Source: Bacteroidales bacterium UBA4621
GTDB taxonomy: Bacteria > Bacteroidota > Bacteroidia > Bacteroidales > Paludibacteraceae
Direction of reading: 5' to 3'
Assembly (NCBI GenBank): GCA_002387325.1
Contig: DGIN01000087.1
Coordinates: forward strand, 1-21,585
Length of the DNA stretch: 21,585 nt
Shown piece after piece: positions 13,542-21,585 of the stretch. A program made the position numbers and the translations under genes. The first letter of the stretch is position 1. Every line of letters begins with the position of its first letter. Under the pieces are notes generated by a model, which saw nothing but the letters and a program-made list of their open reading frames with translations, did no database searches and was not told where the DNA came from.

Positions 13542-14939
13542 ATGCAGTTGATTAACAAAATCAAGGAGTATCTTCCTTACTACAAGCGTAACCTGAAGGT
13601 TGCCATTCCCGTTATGTTCACCCAGATTGGGGGTGCATTGGTGGGGCTGTTTGACACAATGATGGTGGGACATTATGCCACGGTTGACTTGGCGGCGGTG
13701 AGTTTTTCGAATGCGCTGTTCTTCACCGTTATGGTGTTTGCGTCGGGTGCACTGATGGGCTTGACGCCGCTGATTGGTGTGCAGGACGGCGAGATGTCGA
13801 AATACCCCGAAAAGGGTGACATCATACGCAGAAAGATAGCCTCGCTGCTGCAGAACGGATTGTATTTCACACTGATAATCGGTGTGATTACCACTTTGCT
13901 TTTGGCAGTGTGCATTCCGTTGCTTGGTCATTTCGGTCAGGATGCGGAAGTGGTGGAAGTGGCACGCCCGTACTATATATTGATTGTGATTTCGCTGTTG
14001 CCGTACCTGTTGTTCTGCCTGCAGAAGCAGTTCCTCGAGGGCTTGGGCAATACGGTGGTGGCAATGATTATCGTGCTGACTATGAATGCGCTGAATGTGC
14101 TGCTGAACTGGGTGTTCATCTATGGTCATTGGGGTGCGCCCGCTATGGGTGCCACCGGTGCGGGTATTGCCACATTGGTTTCGCGCGTAGGGATGCCGAT
14201 ATGTATGTTTGCCGTCATAGCACTGCACCGTAACTGGCGCGGATACCTGCAGTTATTTTCGCGTAGTCTCTCGTCGTGGCGCGAGATATGCCATATTGCC
14301 AGAATCGGGTTCCCGATAGGCGGTCAGACATTCTTTGAGACCGTGACTTTCACTCTTGCGGTAGTGGTGGTCGGGTGGATTAGCAAAGAGGCAATTGCGG
14401 CGCATCAGATTGCTACGCAGGTGTCCAACCTCACGTTTATGCTGGCACTGGGTATCGGTGCGGGTACCACGATACGCGTGTCGCATCAGTTGGGGAAGGG
14501 CGATTTGCCGGCAGTGCGTATGGCAAGTAATGCCAGTATTCATTTGGTAATAATGATGAATACTATCGGTGCCGCCATAATGATCGGTTTGCGCCATTAT
14601 ATCCCGCTGCTGTTCACGGAAGATGCGGAAGTGATTGCCATTGCTTCGCAACTGCTTGTATTCGCGGGGCTGTACCAGTATTCCGACGGATTGCAGGCAG
14701 TCGGGGCGGCTATGCTGCGCGGTATCACCGATGTAAAAGTGCCGATGCTTATTGCTTTTGTTGCGTATATAGTTGTCGGTCTGGCGGTTGGCTATATATG
14801 CGCTTTCCCGTTGGGTATGGGTGCAGCGGGTATATGGATTGGTTTTATTGTGGGTCTCACTTTTGCCGCTGTTCTGTTTCACAGCCGTTTCAACCGCCTG
14901 TACAGACGGTTGCTTCACAATGTTTCCCATCATTCTTAG
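13542..14939 (+). CDS. MATE-family multidrug/metabolite exporter (NorM-like)
   Basis: The product is 465 residues with about 12 membrane segments in two pseudo-symmetric halves, the normal MATE size. N-terminal motifs are VAIPVMFTQIGGALVGLFDT and MMVGHYATVDLAAVSFSNAL; the mid-protein block GFPIGGQTFFETVTF starts the second half, and GLQAVGAAMLRGITDVKVPM is the second-half signature. Such proteins export cationic compounds in exchange for Na+ or H+ across the inner membrane; the substrate cannot be told. It heads a closely spaced set (6 bp to the BASS-like gene, then 5 bp to the pectate lyase). I see no full TAnnTTTG promoter in front; the 11-bp array lies 145 bp upstream. Confidence 0.95.
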   Translation: MQLINKIKEYLPYYKRNLKVAIPVMFTQIGGALVGLFDTMMVGHYATVDLAAVSFSNALFFTVMVFASGALMGLTPLIGVQDGEMSKYPEKGDIIRRKIASLLQNGLYFTLIIGVITTLLLAVCIPLLGHFGQDAEVVEVARPYYILIVISLLPYLLFCLQKQFLEGLGNTVVAMIIVLTMNALNVLLNWVFIYGHWGAPAMGATGAGIATLVSRVGMPICMFAVIALHRNWRGYLQLFSRSLSSWREICHIARIGFPIGGQTFFETVTFTLAVVVVGWISKEAIAAHQIATQVSNLTFMLALGIGAGTTIRVSHQLGKGDLPAVRMASNASIHLVIMMNTIGAAIMIGLRHYIPLLFTEDAEVIAIASQLLVFAGLYQYSDGLQAVGAAMLRGITDVKVPMLIAFVAYIVVGLAVGYICAFPLGMGAAGIWIGFIVGLTFAAVLFHSRFNRLYRRLLHNVSHHS

Positions 14940-14945
14940 TCGCTT

Positions 14946-15971
14946 ATGAAGTCTTTTTTTGATCGTAATGCGTTGTGGCTTTCTATGCTGCTTGGCGTGG
15001 CAGGGTATCCGATTTTCCGGCATCTGATGCCTGTGTTGCCGCCGATGATTTTTCTAATGCTGTTCTTTACTTTCTGCAAAGTCAATCCGCTTGATTTGCG
15101 TTTGCGTCGTTGGCATTGGGCGGTATTGGCGGTGCAACTTTTTCTCTCTGCCGGTATATATTATGCAATAATGTATATAGGTAAAGTTTTGCAGATTGAT
15201 TCGGTTGCAACGAGTGTTATAGCTCAGGGCATAATGGTGTGTATCATTATGCCGACCGCCACGGCGGCTCCTATCATAGCGGGGAAGTTGGGCGGTTCCA
15301 TTCAGAATCTGACCTCTTTCACCCTGTTGAGCAATATCGCTACCGCTATAGTAGTGCCTGCTTTTTTCCCCATAGTGAATGCCGAGTCGGGTATTACTTT
15401 TTGGACAGCCTCATGGCTTATTCTTCGCAAGGTGGGTCCGTTGTTGCTCGGTCCTTTTTTCGCCGCATGGCTTCTGCGCTCAGGCTATAATGCCTACCAA
15501 CGCCGCAAGGGGACGGATAAGACATTTGTTCTCTCGCGCACTTGGACCTCTATGCCGTTTTATCTGTGGGCGGGTACGCTTGTCATTCTGATGGCGGACG
15601 TGTCCTACACGCTGGTAACCCGGCACTACGATTATCAGACGGTTCTGTGGCTCTGTACCGGTTCCCTGCTTGCTTGTCTGGTACAGTTTTATCTCGGCAA
15701 GCAGATCGGTTTTCTTTTTCCCGCCTCCACTATCGGCGTGGAATCCCATGATGAGGAAATCAATCCAGATGCGACGCCTCACGATATGTCTTCCGTGAGC
15801 CGTATAACGGCGGGGCAGGCTTTCGGTCAGAAGAACACCACCTTAGGTGTATGGATGGCGCAGGCGTATCTGAATCCGCTTTCCGCTATAGGTCCTGCCG
15901 CCTATATTGTCTGGCAAAACATATTCAACAGTTTGCAACTGCTCCATACAAGCAAAAAGAAACAGCAATAG
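14946..15971 (+). CDS. BASS-family (bile acid:Na+ symporter-like) transporter
   Basis: The product is 341 residues with about 9-10 hydrophobic segments. The blocks ATSVIAQGIMVCIIMPTATA, APIIAGKLGGSIQNLTSFTL and, near the C-terminus, AGQAFGQKNTTLGVWMAQ and YLNPLSAIGPAAYIVWQN correspond to the paired discontinuous-helix regions of the BASS/SBF fold (compare 'E-x-GMQN-x-x-LG' in classical members). A hydrophilic loop (~245-280) separates the last two helices. The family moves organic anions with Na+; the substrate is unknown. ATG at 14946, 6 bp after the MATE stop; the pectate lyase follows after 5 bp. Confidence 0.85.
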   Translation: MKSFFDRNALWLSMLLGVAGYPIFRHLMPVLPPMIFLMLFFTFCKVNPLDLRLRRWHWAVLAVQLFLSAGIYYAIMYIGKVLQIDSVATSVIAQGIMVCIIMPTATAAPIIAGKLGGSIQNLTSFTLLSNIATAIVVPAFFPIVNAESGITFWTASWLILRKVGPLLLGPFFAAWLLRSGYNAYQRRKGTDKTFVLSRTWTSMPFYLWAGTLVILMADVSYTLVTRHYDYQTVLWLCTGSLLACLVQFYLGKQIGFLFPASTIGVESHDEEINPDATPHDMSSVSRITAGQAFGQKNTTLGVWMAQAYLNPLSAIGPAAYIVWQNIFNSLQLLHTSKKKQQ

Positions 15972-15976
15972 AGACT

Positions 15977-17749
15977 ATGAGACACGGTCGTTTTTTTATT
16001 CTCGCATTATGCATTACAGAGTGCGCATTATGCATTGCGAATACGAAGGCTTTCCCCACAGCCGAGGGTTACGGTCAGTACACTACCGGCGGTCGCGGCG
16101 GGAAGGTCTATTACGTTACGCGTTTGGACGATTGCCCGGACAGCGAATTGGTGGAGGGGACACTCCGCTGGGCGTTGCGTTCGGGCGATGATACACCGCG
16201 CACCGTGCTATTCCAAGTGTGCGGTACGATCTATCTCACCTCGAAACTCAAACTTGCCCATCCCAACATCACGATTGCGGGACAGACTGCGCCGGGCGGC
16301 GGTATCTGTATTGCGGGCGCAAACATTTATGTCTGCCAACCGAATGTGATAATCCGCCATATCCGTTTCCGTGCCGGCGATATGCCCAAGACAAACTATC
16401 CTTGTTTGAATGTGGAGAACACCCGCAATGTCATTATCGACCATTGCTCGTTTACATGGTCAATGGAGGAGTGTCTCACGCTCTACGACTGCGATTCCAC
16501 CACCATACAATGGTCTATTATCGGAGAAGGGCTCTATAACTCCAAGCACCATAAAGGTACACGTTCCTATGCTATGCAATGGGGTGGGGAACACGCCACG
16601 ATGCACCACTGCCTTATCAGCAACTGCCTCAACCGCACTCCGCGTTTCAATGGTGTGCGTGCTGAAGCCGACCTTGTTAATGGCAAACATAACCACGATG
16701 CGCAAGTGGACAACGAGTTTGTCAACAATGTGATTTTCAACTGGGGCAAGAAAAACTCGCTCTATGGAGGCGAGAACGATAGCACCAAGAACCGCCTTTC
16801 AGACGGTACGCCTGTCGGATATAATCACGTCTATATGGTCAACAACTATTTCCGTTGCGGTCCCGCCACGCAGGCAATAGGTCTCTCCCAACGCTATTTC
16901 GTGCAGGGCAGCAAGGCCGGGGATTATGGTCGTTGGTTTCTGAACGGCAACCGGTTCGAATTATCCAACCGGTACAACGGGGTCAAACCGTGCTGGCGCG
17001 ATTCGGTGCTGCAATTGGTGAATGAAGATAATATGTACGGTTACATCGCTAATGACCCTAACCGTGCTTTCAACCTTGATGGTGCAACTGCCGACGAGGC
17101 ACACTACAACCGCTATGTCCTTTCTGCTCCTACCTCCACCAGCGGTATCGTTGCGGAAGATGCCTATGCCGCTTATGGTGCGGTTACATCGTCTGCGGGA
17201 GCCTCGCTTCCCCGCTACGACGAGCAGGACAGTCGTATGCTTCGGGAGGCGGCAGGCATCATCGAACCGCAGTTTGCGGGCTCTACCAAACCTGCATGGC
17301 TCGGTATTATCGACTCGCAAAACGACATCCGTTTCTCCCGTCAGGACTGTTTCTTTGTGGGTGATGCCGTCGTTACAGGCTATCCTTTCTTGGATGCCGT
17401 TGCGGGTGATTCGCTCGCACTTGACACCGATGCCGACGGTTTGCCCGATGATTATGAAACCGAAACAGGTCTCGACCCGTTTGATTCCGCCGATGCCGCA
17501 CACATCACGGAAACAGGTTATTCCGCCCTTGAGGTGTATCTCAACGGCGTGGCGGACGGCACTATTGACAAATCGCGCTACGAACATCTCCCCTATGTCT
17601 CGCAGCAGCCCTCTCTTCCGGAGAGTATTCCGCATACTGTCCATACATCTTCCCATACTGCCTACGACCTCCTTGGTCGCCCTGTTGCAGCCCCCGTACC
17701 GGCAGTCCCTTATATAAAGGACGGCAATATATATATACCGATTCATTGA
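15977..17749 (+). CDS. Secreted pectate lyase, PL1-like
   Basis: The product is 590 residues from the ATG at 15977; the longer frame from 15851 overlaps the previous gene and lacks a signal peptide. It should cleave pectate by beta-elimination outside the cell. Residues 1-~28 form a signal peptide containing an odd 7-residue repeat (ALCITEC/ALCIANT). The parallel beta-helix follows: EGTLRWALRSGDDTPRTVLF, ITIAGQTAPGGGICIAGANI, VIIRHIRFRAGD, SFTWSMEECLTLYDCDSTTI and, with the likely catalytic Arg, NRTPRFNGVR. Then comes a Ca-binding-type segment DTDADGLPDDYE and a dockerin-like tail (GYSALEVYLNG). The last ~30 residues (AYDLLGRPV ... YIKDGNIYIPIH) resemble the end of a type IX sorting domain but are shorter than usual. 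It is third in the MATE-BASS set. Whether it is released or surface-anchored cannot be told. Confidence 0.88.
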   Translation: MRHGRFFILALCITECALCIANTKAFPTAEGYGQYTTGGRGGKVYYVTRLDDCPDSELVEGTLRWALRSGDDTPRTVLFQVCGTIYLTSKLKLAHPNITIAGQTAPGGGICIAGANIYVCQPNVIIRHIRFRAGDMPKTNYPCLNVENTRNVIIDHCSFTWSMEECLTLYDCDSTTIQWSIIGEGLYNSKHHKGTRSYAMQWGGEHATMHHCLISNCLNRTPRFNGVRAEADLVNGKHNHDAQVDNEFVNNVIFNWGKKNSLYGGENDSTKNRLSDGTPVGYNHVYMVNNYFRCGPATQAIGLSQRYFVQGSKAGDYGRWFLNGNRFELSNRYNGVKPCWRDSVLQLVNEDNMYGYIANDPNRAFNLDGATADEAHYNRYVLSAPTSTSGIVAEDAYAAYGAVTSSAGASLPRYDEQDSRMLREAAGIIEPQFAGSTKPAWLGIIDSQNDIRFSRQDCFFVGDAVVTGYPFLDAVAGDSLALDTDADGLPDDYETETGLDPFDSADAAHITETGYSALEVYLNGVADGTIDKSRYEHLPYVSQQPSLPESIPHTVHTSSHTAYDLLGRPVAAPVPAVPYIKDGNIYIPIH

Positions 17750-17786
17750 TACCGTTTATAAAAATCCGCTTTTTCGCCCTTTTGTG

Positions 17787-17817
17787 TTGTGTGTGTTGTA
17801 TATTTTGTGTACCTTTG
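17787..17817 (+). promoter_or_regulatory. Promoter for korAB
   Basis: TTG (17787-17789), a 20-bp spacer and TACCTTTG (17810-17817), with the ATG 43 bp further on. It lies in the ~110-bp gap after the pectate lyase, so korAB is separately expressed. Confidence 0.8.
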
Positions 17818-17859
17818 CGCTGTGTTTGGATACACAAACCTTAAACAAACAGATACAAT

Positions 17860-19725
17860 ATGCAAAAACAAAATGTTGTAGTGCGCTTCTGCGGCGATTC
17901 GGGCGACGGGATGCAACTCACGGGAACGATGTTTTCTTCCTTGAGTGCCATTCTCGGCAACGAGATTTCCACGCTCCCTGATTTTCCGGCAGAGATACGC
18001 GCCCCGCAAGGTACACTCGGCGGTGTATCGGGTTTCCAGGTCAACCTCGGCTATGGTGTACATACGCCGGGGGACAAAGCCGATGTGATTGTCGCAATGA
18101 ACGCTGCGGCTTTGAAAGTCTGCACGTTAGGTTCCAAGTTCAATCACCCCGATGCCCGCTACAACGAGGCGGATGCTATGTACGGGAAGCAGGCGGTGGT
18201 GATTGTGGATATGGACGCTTTCACTGCCAAAGACCTTGAGAAAGCCCTCTATCGCACCGATAATCCGTTCCTCGAACTCGGTATTCCCGACACGGTGCAG
18301 ATCGTTCCCGTGCATCTGACTGCGCTCACCAAAGAATCGCTCAAGGACTCGGGGTTGGACAACAAGTCCGTTCTCAAGTCGCGTAATATGTTCGCTCTCG
18401 GTGTGGTCTGCTGGCTCTTCGACCGCCCCATTGACAAGGCTATTCATTTCCTCGAAGGCAAGTTCAAAAAGAAACCCGCCCTTATTGCGCCGAACACCAA
18501 AGTCCTGGTGGACGGTTTCAACTACGGGCAGAACCTTGCTCTCTCTATCTCCAGGATACATACTGTTGAACCGGCGGATGCCAAGCAGCCCGAACACGGC
18601 ACATATACTTCCATCGCCGGTAACAAAGCCACGGCGTGGGGGCTTATTGCTGCGGCGCAACGCAGCGGCAAACGCCTGTTCCTCGGTTCGTACCCTATTA
18701 CGCCTGCCACCGACATCATGCACGAACTGGCAGCCCGCAAGGATATGGATGTGATGGTTGTGCAGGCGGAAGACGAGATTGCGGGTGTCTGCACCGCCAT
18801 AGGTGCCGCTTTTGCGGGCGACCTTGCTTGTACTTCCACTTCCGGTCCGGGGCTCTCGCTCAAGTCCGAGGCCGTCGGTTTGGCTGTGATGGCGGAACTA
18901 CCGCTTGTGGTGATTGATGTGCAGCGCGGTGGTCCCAGCACGGGGCTGCCTACGAAGACCGAGCAGACCGACCTGTTGCAGGCGGTCTATGGGCGCAATG
19001 GCGAGTGCCCTGCGGTGATCATCGCGGCTTCGTCCAGTGCCAACTGTTTCGATTTTGCTTTCGAGGCATGCCGCATCGCTATGGAGAATATGACGCCTGT
19101 CATCCTGCTTACCGACACCTATCTCGCCAATGGTACCGCCCTCTGGCGTATACCCCGTTTGGCAGACCTGCTCGAGATACACCCGCAGTCGGTACCTGCC
19201 GAATTAAAAGGCAAGTACAACCCCGCTCTTCGCGATGAGCGCAATGTACGCTACTGGGCGTACCCCGGTATGGAGGGCTACGAGCACCGCAATATCGGTC
19301 TGGAGCGTGATGCCGAGCGTGGCACTATCTCCACTAACCCCGAGAACCACGAGATTATGGTGCGTACCCGTCAAGCCAAAGTGGATCAGGTGGCACAGCG
19401 TATCCCGCTTCTTCAGGTGCAGGGCAACACGCAGAGCGATACCCTGCTGGTCGGATGGGGAAGCACAGAGGGGCACCTCCGTGTAGCCGCACGCGAACTC
19501 AATTGCGCCCTCGCCCATTTCAACTATATCAACCCTCTGCCGCTCAACACTGCAGAGGTCTTGCATGCATACAAGAAAGTGGTGGTATGCGAACTCAACA
19601 GTGGGCAGTTTGCCTCGCTCCTGCGCTCGCACGTACCTGATGTTAATCTATTGCAATACAACGAGATAATGGGACAACCCTTTGCGGTTGAACGTATTGT
19701 TGAACACGTAAAAAATCTGCACTAA
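17860..19725 (+). CDS. korA: 2-oxoglutarate:ferredoxin oxidoreductase, fused gamma-alpha subunit
   Basis: The product is 621 residues. With KorB it decarboxylates 2-oxoglutarate to succinyl-CoA, passing electrons to ferredoxin. Residues 1-~190 are the gamma domain (VVVRFCGDSGDGMQLTGTMF, DFPAEIRAPQGTLGGVSGFQ). From ~205 the alpha domain follows: GNKATAWGLIAAAQRSGKRL, GSYPITPATDIMHELAA, QAEDEIAGVCTAIGAAFAGD, TSTSGPGLSLKSEAVGLAVM and ELPLVVIDVQRGGPSTGLPT. ASSSANCFDFAFEACRIAME and the C-terminal GWGSTEGHLRVAARELN complete the fold. The fusion is the usual state in Bacteroidetes. Its stop overlaps the korB start (TAATG). The homologous 2-ketoisovalerate enzyme is the chief alternative. No ferredoxin-like delta subunit is found next to it. 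Confidence 0.95.
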   Translation: MQKQNVVVRFCGDSGDGMQLTGTMFSSLSAILGNEISTLPDFPAEIRAPQGTLGGVSGFQVNLGYGVHTPGDKADVIVAMNAAALKVCTLGSKFNHPDARYNEADAMYGKQAVVIVDMDAFTAKDLEKALYRTDNPFLELGIPDTVQIVPVHLTALTKESLKDSGLDNKSVLKSRNMFALGVVCWLFDRPIDKAIHFLEGKFKKKPALIAPNTKVLVDGFNYGQNLALSISRIHTVEPADAKQPEHGTYTSIAGNKATAWGLIAAAQRSGKRLFLGSYPITPATDIMHELAARKDMDVMVVQAEDEIAGVCTAIGAAFAGDLACTSTSGPGLSLKSEAVGLAVMAELPLVVIDVQRGGPSTGLPTKTEQTDLLQAVYGRNGECPAVIIAASSSANCFDFAFEACRIAMENMTPVILLTDTYLANGTALWRIPRLADLLEIHPQSVPAELKGKYNPALRDERNVRYWAYPGMEGYEHRNIGLERDAERGTISTNPENHEIMVRTRQAKVDQVAQRIPLLQVQGNTQSDTLLVGWGSTEGHLRVAARELNCALAHFNYINPLPLNTAEVLHAYKKVVVCELNSGQFASLLRSHVPDVNLLQYNEIMGQPFAVERIVEHVKNLH

Positions 19726-20756
19726 TGGACGCTTCTCAATTCAAATCCGACCAATATGTACGTTTCTGTCCGGGCTGCGGCGACCATGCTATCTGTGCCG
19801 CCCTACAAAAGGCTATGGCGCAAATAGGTGTCCCTACCTATGACACCGTGGTCATCTCGGGTATCGGCTGCTCCAGCCGTATGCCGCACTACCTCAATAC
19901 GTATGGCTTCAATACCATTCACGGGCGTGGCGGCGCGGTCGCTACGGGCGTCAAGACCTCCCACCCCGAACTGACCGTCTGGCAGATGACGGGCGACGGC
20001 GATTGTCTGGCTATCGGCGGCAACCATTTCATTCATGAGATCCGCCGCAATGTGGATCTGAATATATGCTTGTTCAACAACCGTATCTACGGGCTTACCA
20101 AAGGGCAGTATTCGCCTACTTCGCCCAAAGGGTTTGTCTCTAAGTCCAGTCCCTTCGGCACGGTCGAGCGCCCCTTCGTTCCCGCCGAACTCGTCTTCGG
20201 TGCTCGCGGTACGTTCTTTGCCCGCACGCTGGATGTCGATATGCCTACCACCGTCGATTGTATGGTGCAGGCGCAGCGGCACAAGGGCGCATCGGTGATC
20301 GAATGTCTGGTCAATTGTGTTATCTTCAACAACGGCACCCACTCTTGGATTGCCGACCGTGAGACCCGTGCCGACCGTTCCATCGTTCTACGTCACGGGG
20401 AGAAAATGCTTTTCGGTAAGGACAATGACAAAGGTCTGGCTCTCGACTATTCGCAGGGTCTTATCCCGCGTCTCATCGTCGTACCGGCAGACGATCCGCG
20501 CGTCCTCACCCACGATGCACACGAGCAAGACCCGACGCTCCATCGTATGCTGGCGCTTATGGGGCAACAGCAGTATATGGAGGTGGGCAATACGCCCTCC
20601 GACAATGACCTACCCATCGCCCTTGGTGTCATTCGTGATGTCGAAGCCGAGACCTACGACCAAGCCGTCAATGCCCAGATCAACGAGGTGCGCTCCCGTA
20701 GCAAAGCGCAGACATTCGACCAACTCACCACCACCTTAGAGCAGTGGGAAATGTAA
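19725..20756 (+). CDS. korB: 2-oxoglutarate:ferredoxin oxidoreductase, beta subunit
   Basis: The product is 343 residues. This is the thiamine-diphosphate subunit. RFCPGCGDHAICAAL (11-25) carries the first Cys pair, and GIGCSSRMPHYLNTYGFNTI and HGRGGAVATGVKTSHPELTV follow. GDGDCLAIGGNHFIHEIRRN is the ThDP/Mg site, continued by NNRIYGLTKGQYSPTSPKG. VIECLVNCVIFNNGTH precedes the C-terminal region. The ATG shares one base with the korA stop, so translation is coupled. No terminator is obvious in the 264 bp that follow. Confidence 0.96.
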   Translation: MDASQFKSDQYVRFCPGCGDHAICAALQKAMAQIGVPTYDTVVISGIGCSSRMPHYLNTYGFNTIHGRGGAVATGVKTSHPELTVWQMTGDGDCLAIGGNHFIHEIRRNVDLNICLFNNRIYGLTKGQYSPTSPKGFVSKSSPFGTVERPFVPAELVFGARGTFFARTLDVDMPTTVDCMVQAQRHKGASVIECLVNCVIFNNGTHSWIADRETRADRSIVLRHGEKMLFGKDNDKGLALDYSQGLIPRLIVVPADDPRVLTHDAHEQDPTLHRMLALMGQQQYMEVGNTPSDNDLPIALGVIRDVEAETYDQAVNAQINEVRSRSKAQTFDQLTTTLEQWEM

Positions 20757-20932
20757 GAATAGTAAACTATGTGACAAACGATATAAACCCACTAACAAAA
20801 TACATTGTCAGGGCAACCGCATCAAAATAATAGCATATTTAGTATGATTCTGAAAGAATACGTGTAGTGCTATACTATTTTCTGTACAAAACATTATCCA
20901 TACTTAACGATGCAAGACGATAAGGAGTTTTT

Positions 20933-21017
20933 GACGATGCGGGACGCATCGTCTCCACAAACACAGCAAATTCATACGGTTTGTGCCAAACCGACTGCAG
21001 ACGGGGCGTCCGCGTCC
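20933..21017. repeat. Two-palindrome repeat, copy 3 (inverse orientation)
   Basis: GACGATGCG-GGA-CGCATCGTC (20933-20953), then ~45 bp on a second GC-rich hairpin (around 20996-21015). Read on the minus strand the unit aligns with 5071-5151, sharing GGACGCGG at one end and GGAGACGAYGCGTCCCGC near the other. 20757-20932 holds no gene. Confidence 0.75.
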
Positions 21018-21034
21018 TAAAAATAGGCGTATGG

Positions 21035-21322
21035 TCAATTTGCAGGCTGAGAAGTGGGTAGTATGTCTCTATGGGTCAATTTGCAGGCTGGAAGAATGGT
21101 GGTATAAATTGCCCCTAAAAATCTCTCTGTTGGGGATTGGCGGATAGTCTGTTTGCCGTTTTGATAGGCATCCGACATCTCCGTTGCCGGCAATGGAACA
21201 CCACTGCGAAACTGATGTCGGCAGACCAAGCATTTGTACAATTGCACGCCCTTGCGTGTGCCATTTTTCTTTGTTTTGACCGCCCCGCACAGAGGGCACT
21301 TTTTCTTGTTCATTTGTGGCAT
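21035..21322 (-). pseudogene. N-terminal Zn-ribbon remnant of an IS256-type transposase
   Basis: The Met at 21322 is chosen because the one at 21346 falls inside the -7 promoter box. The sequence starts MPQMNKKKCPLCGAVKTKKN; CPLC and KCLVC give two Cys pairs of a Zn ribbon, followed by QFRSG and NGKQTIRQ, the start of the DNA-binding helix-turn-helix. After QTIRQ the similarity ends and the frame runs into the terminal repeats (PACKLTHRD), so the catalytic DDE domain is deleted. The same family's catalytic half is at 3710-4492, but the ends of the two elements differ, so they are relatives rather than pieces of one copy. The product might bind the IS ends without catalysing transposition. Confidence 0.75.
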
Positions 21323-21343
21323 TTTTAGGGATTTTGAATGCCA

Positions 21344-21373
21344 CAAAGATACTATATATCAGTAAAATACAAA
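21344..21373 (-). promoter_or_regulatory. Promoter inside the IS remnant
   Basis: The minus strand has TTTG (21373-21370), 18 bp and TATCTTTG (21351-21344). It lies just inside the right terminal repeat and would drive the truncated transposase gene. Confidence 0.8.
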
Positions 21374-21470
21374 GAAATAAGCCTGCAAATTGCCCCATAG
21401 AGCGATTAGTCCTATTCTTTTTGTATTGCATTTGTCTTGGACGGTTCTTAGGGATGACAGGGGGCAAAAA

Positions 21471-21585
21471 TGTACCCCAAAAATTGCGTTTCTAAATGGA
21501 CATTATATTGCACGGGGAGACGCACTATTGGCAAAAGACAATGTCCAAGACATCATTGAGTATAACAAACGTCTGATAAACAAAT
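21471..21585 (+). CDS. Possible partial gene running off the right edge
   Basis: An open plus-strand frame reaches the window end with protein-like sequence (IAFLNGHYIARGDALLAKDN, then VQDIIEYNKRLINK). No convincing start is seen; the same frame stays open leftward to the IS edge, so its 5' part may have been displaced by the element. I do not recognise it. Confidence 0.25.

Larger units (their letters stand above)
21030..21399. mobile_element. Internally deleted IS256-like element with doubled left end
   Basis: The right end at 21380-21399 is, reversed, TATGGGGCAATTTGCAGGCT. The left side has TATGGGTCAATTTGCAGGCT (21070-21089) and an outer copy (GGTCAATTTGCAGGCTG exact at 21033-21049 and 21074-21090). 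Between the ends lies only the N-terminal Zn-ribbon portion of a transposase. It probably depends on a full copy elsewhere for mobility. No clear target duplication is seen. Confidence 0.75.

Noticed and set aside
13518..14228. 236-codon minus-strand open frame
   Set aside because: It is a His/Gln-rich shadow of the MATE gene.
15851..15976. Upstream extension of the pectate lyase
   Set aside because: It overlaps the BASS-like gene by 121 bp and hides the signal peptide that starts at 15977.
16961..17746. 261-codon minus-strand open frame
   Set aside because: It is antisense to the pectate lyase and has no family motif.

Overview
The window is chromosomal DNA of a Bacteroidales-type bacterium (phylum Bacteroidota). 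The evidence is the recurrent promoter form TTTG-N20-TAnnTTTG (near 3064, 7629, 10417, 10877, 13288, 17810 and 21344), the lack of clear Shine-Dalgarno sequences, a GldJ/GldK-type lipoprotein of the type IX secretion/gliding system, the folP-cdaA gene pair, a gamma-alpha fused KorA followed by KorB, and a PL1-type pectate lyase with a short C-terminal tail. I cannot name the genus from sequence alone.

Left third (1-5580) is accessory DNA. On the minus strand lie a small lipoprotein with a C-terminal membrane segment (unimolecular-spanin-like), two related ~100-residue proteins that look phage- or mobile-element-derived, and a class II Fic protein. Next comes a degraded restriction-modification locus: the C-terminal target-recognition part of an N6-adenine methylase/HsdS-like protein, carrying an in-frame amber codon. 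Its 5' part is cut off by an IS256-superfamily element. That element has lost its own N-terminus at a 262-bp element with 18-bp terminal inverted repeats, and this abuts a heptamer satellite. About 0.8 kb without genes follows, with GC-rich palindromes and a strong terminator.

The middle (5580-13540) is mostly core genome: gldJ-like and gcvH (minus); divergent folP-cdaA (plus); a beta-barrel outer-membrane protein convergent with and overlapping cdaA; tRNA-Pro(CGG) with its own promoter and terminator; and topA. Several intergenic spaces carry short tandem repeats, notably four 11-bp units between topA and the MATE gene.

The right part (13540-20760) has a tight plus-strand run of a MATE exporter, a BASS-like transporter and a secreted pectate lyase, then korA-korB (2-oxoglutarate:ferredoxin oxidoreductase), which has its own promoter. 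The window ends with a palindromic repeat related to those on the left and an internally deleted IS element that retains only the Zn-ribbon end of its transposase.

Links between genes: the GldJ-like lipoprotein belongs to the secretion machinery that a protein such as the pectate lyase might use. cdaA makes c-di-AMP and is translationally close to folP. The most noteworthy non-genic signals are the 41-42-bp spaced double ends of two IS relatives, the three-copy palindromic repeat family with mutually exclusive hairpins, and the helical-turn array upstream of topA/MATE. I see no CRISPR array, no complete new defence system and no rRNA.
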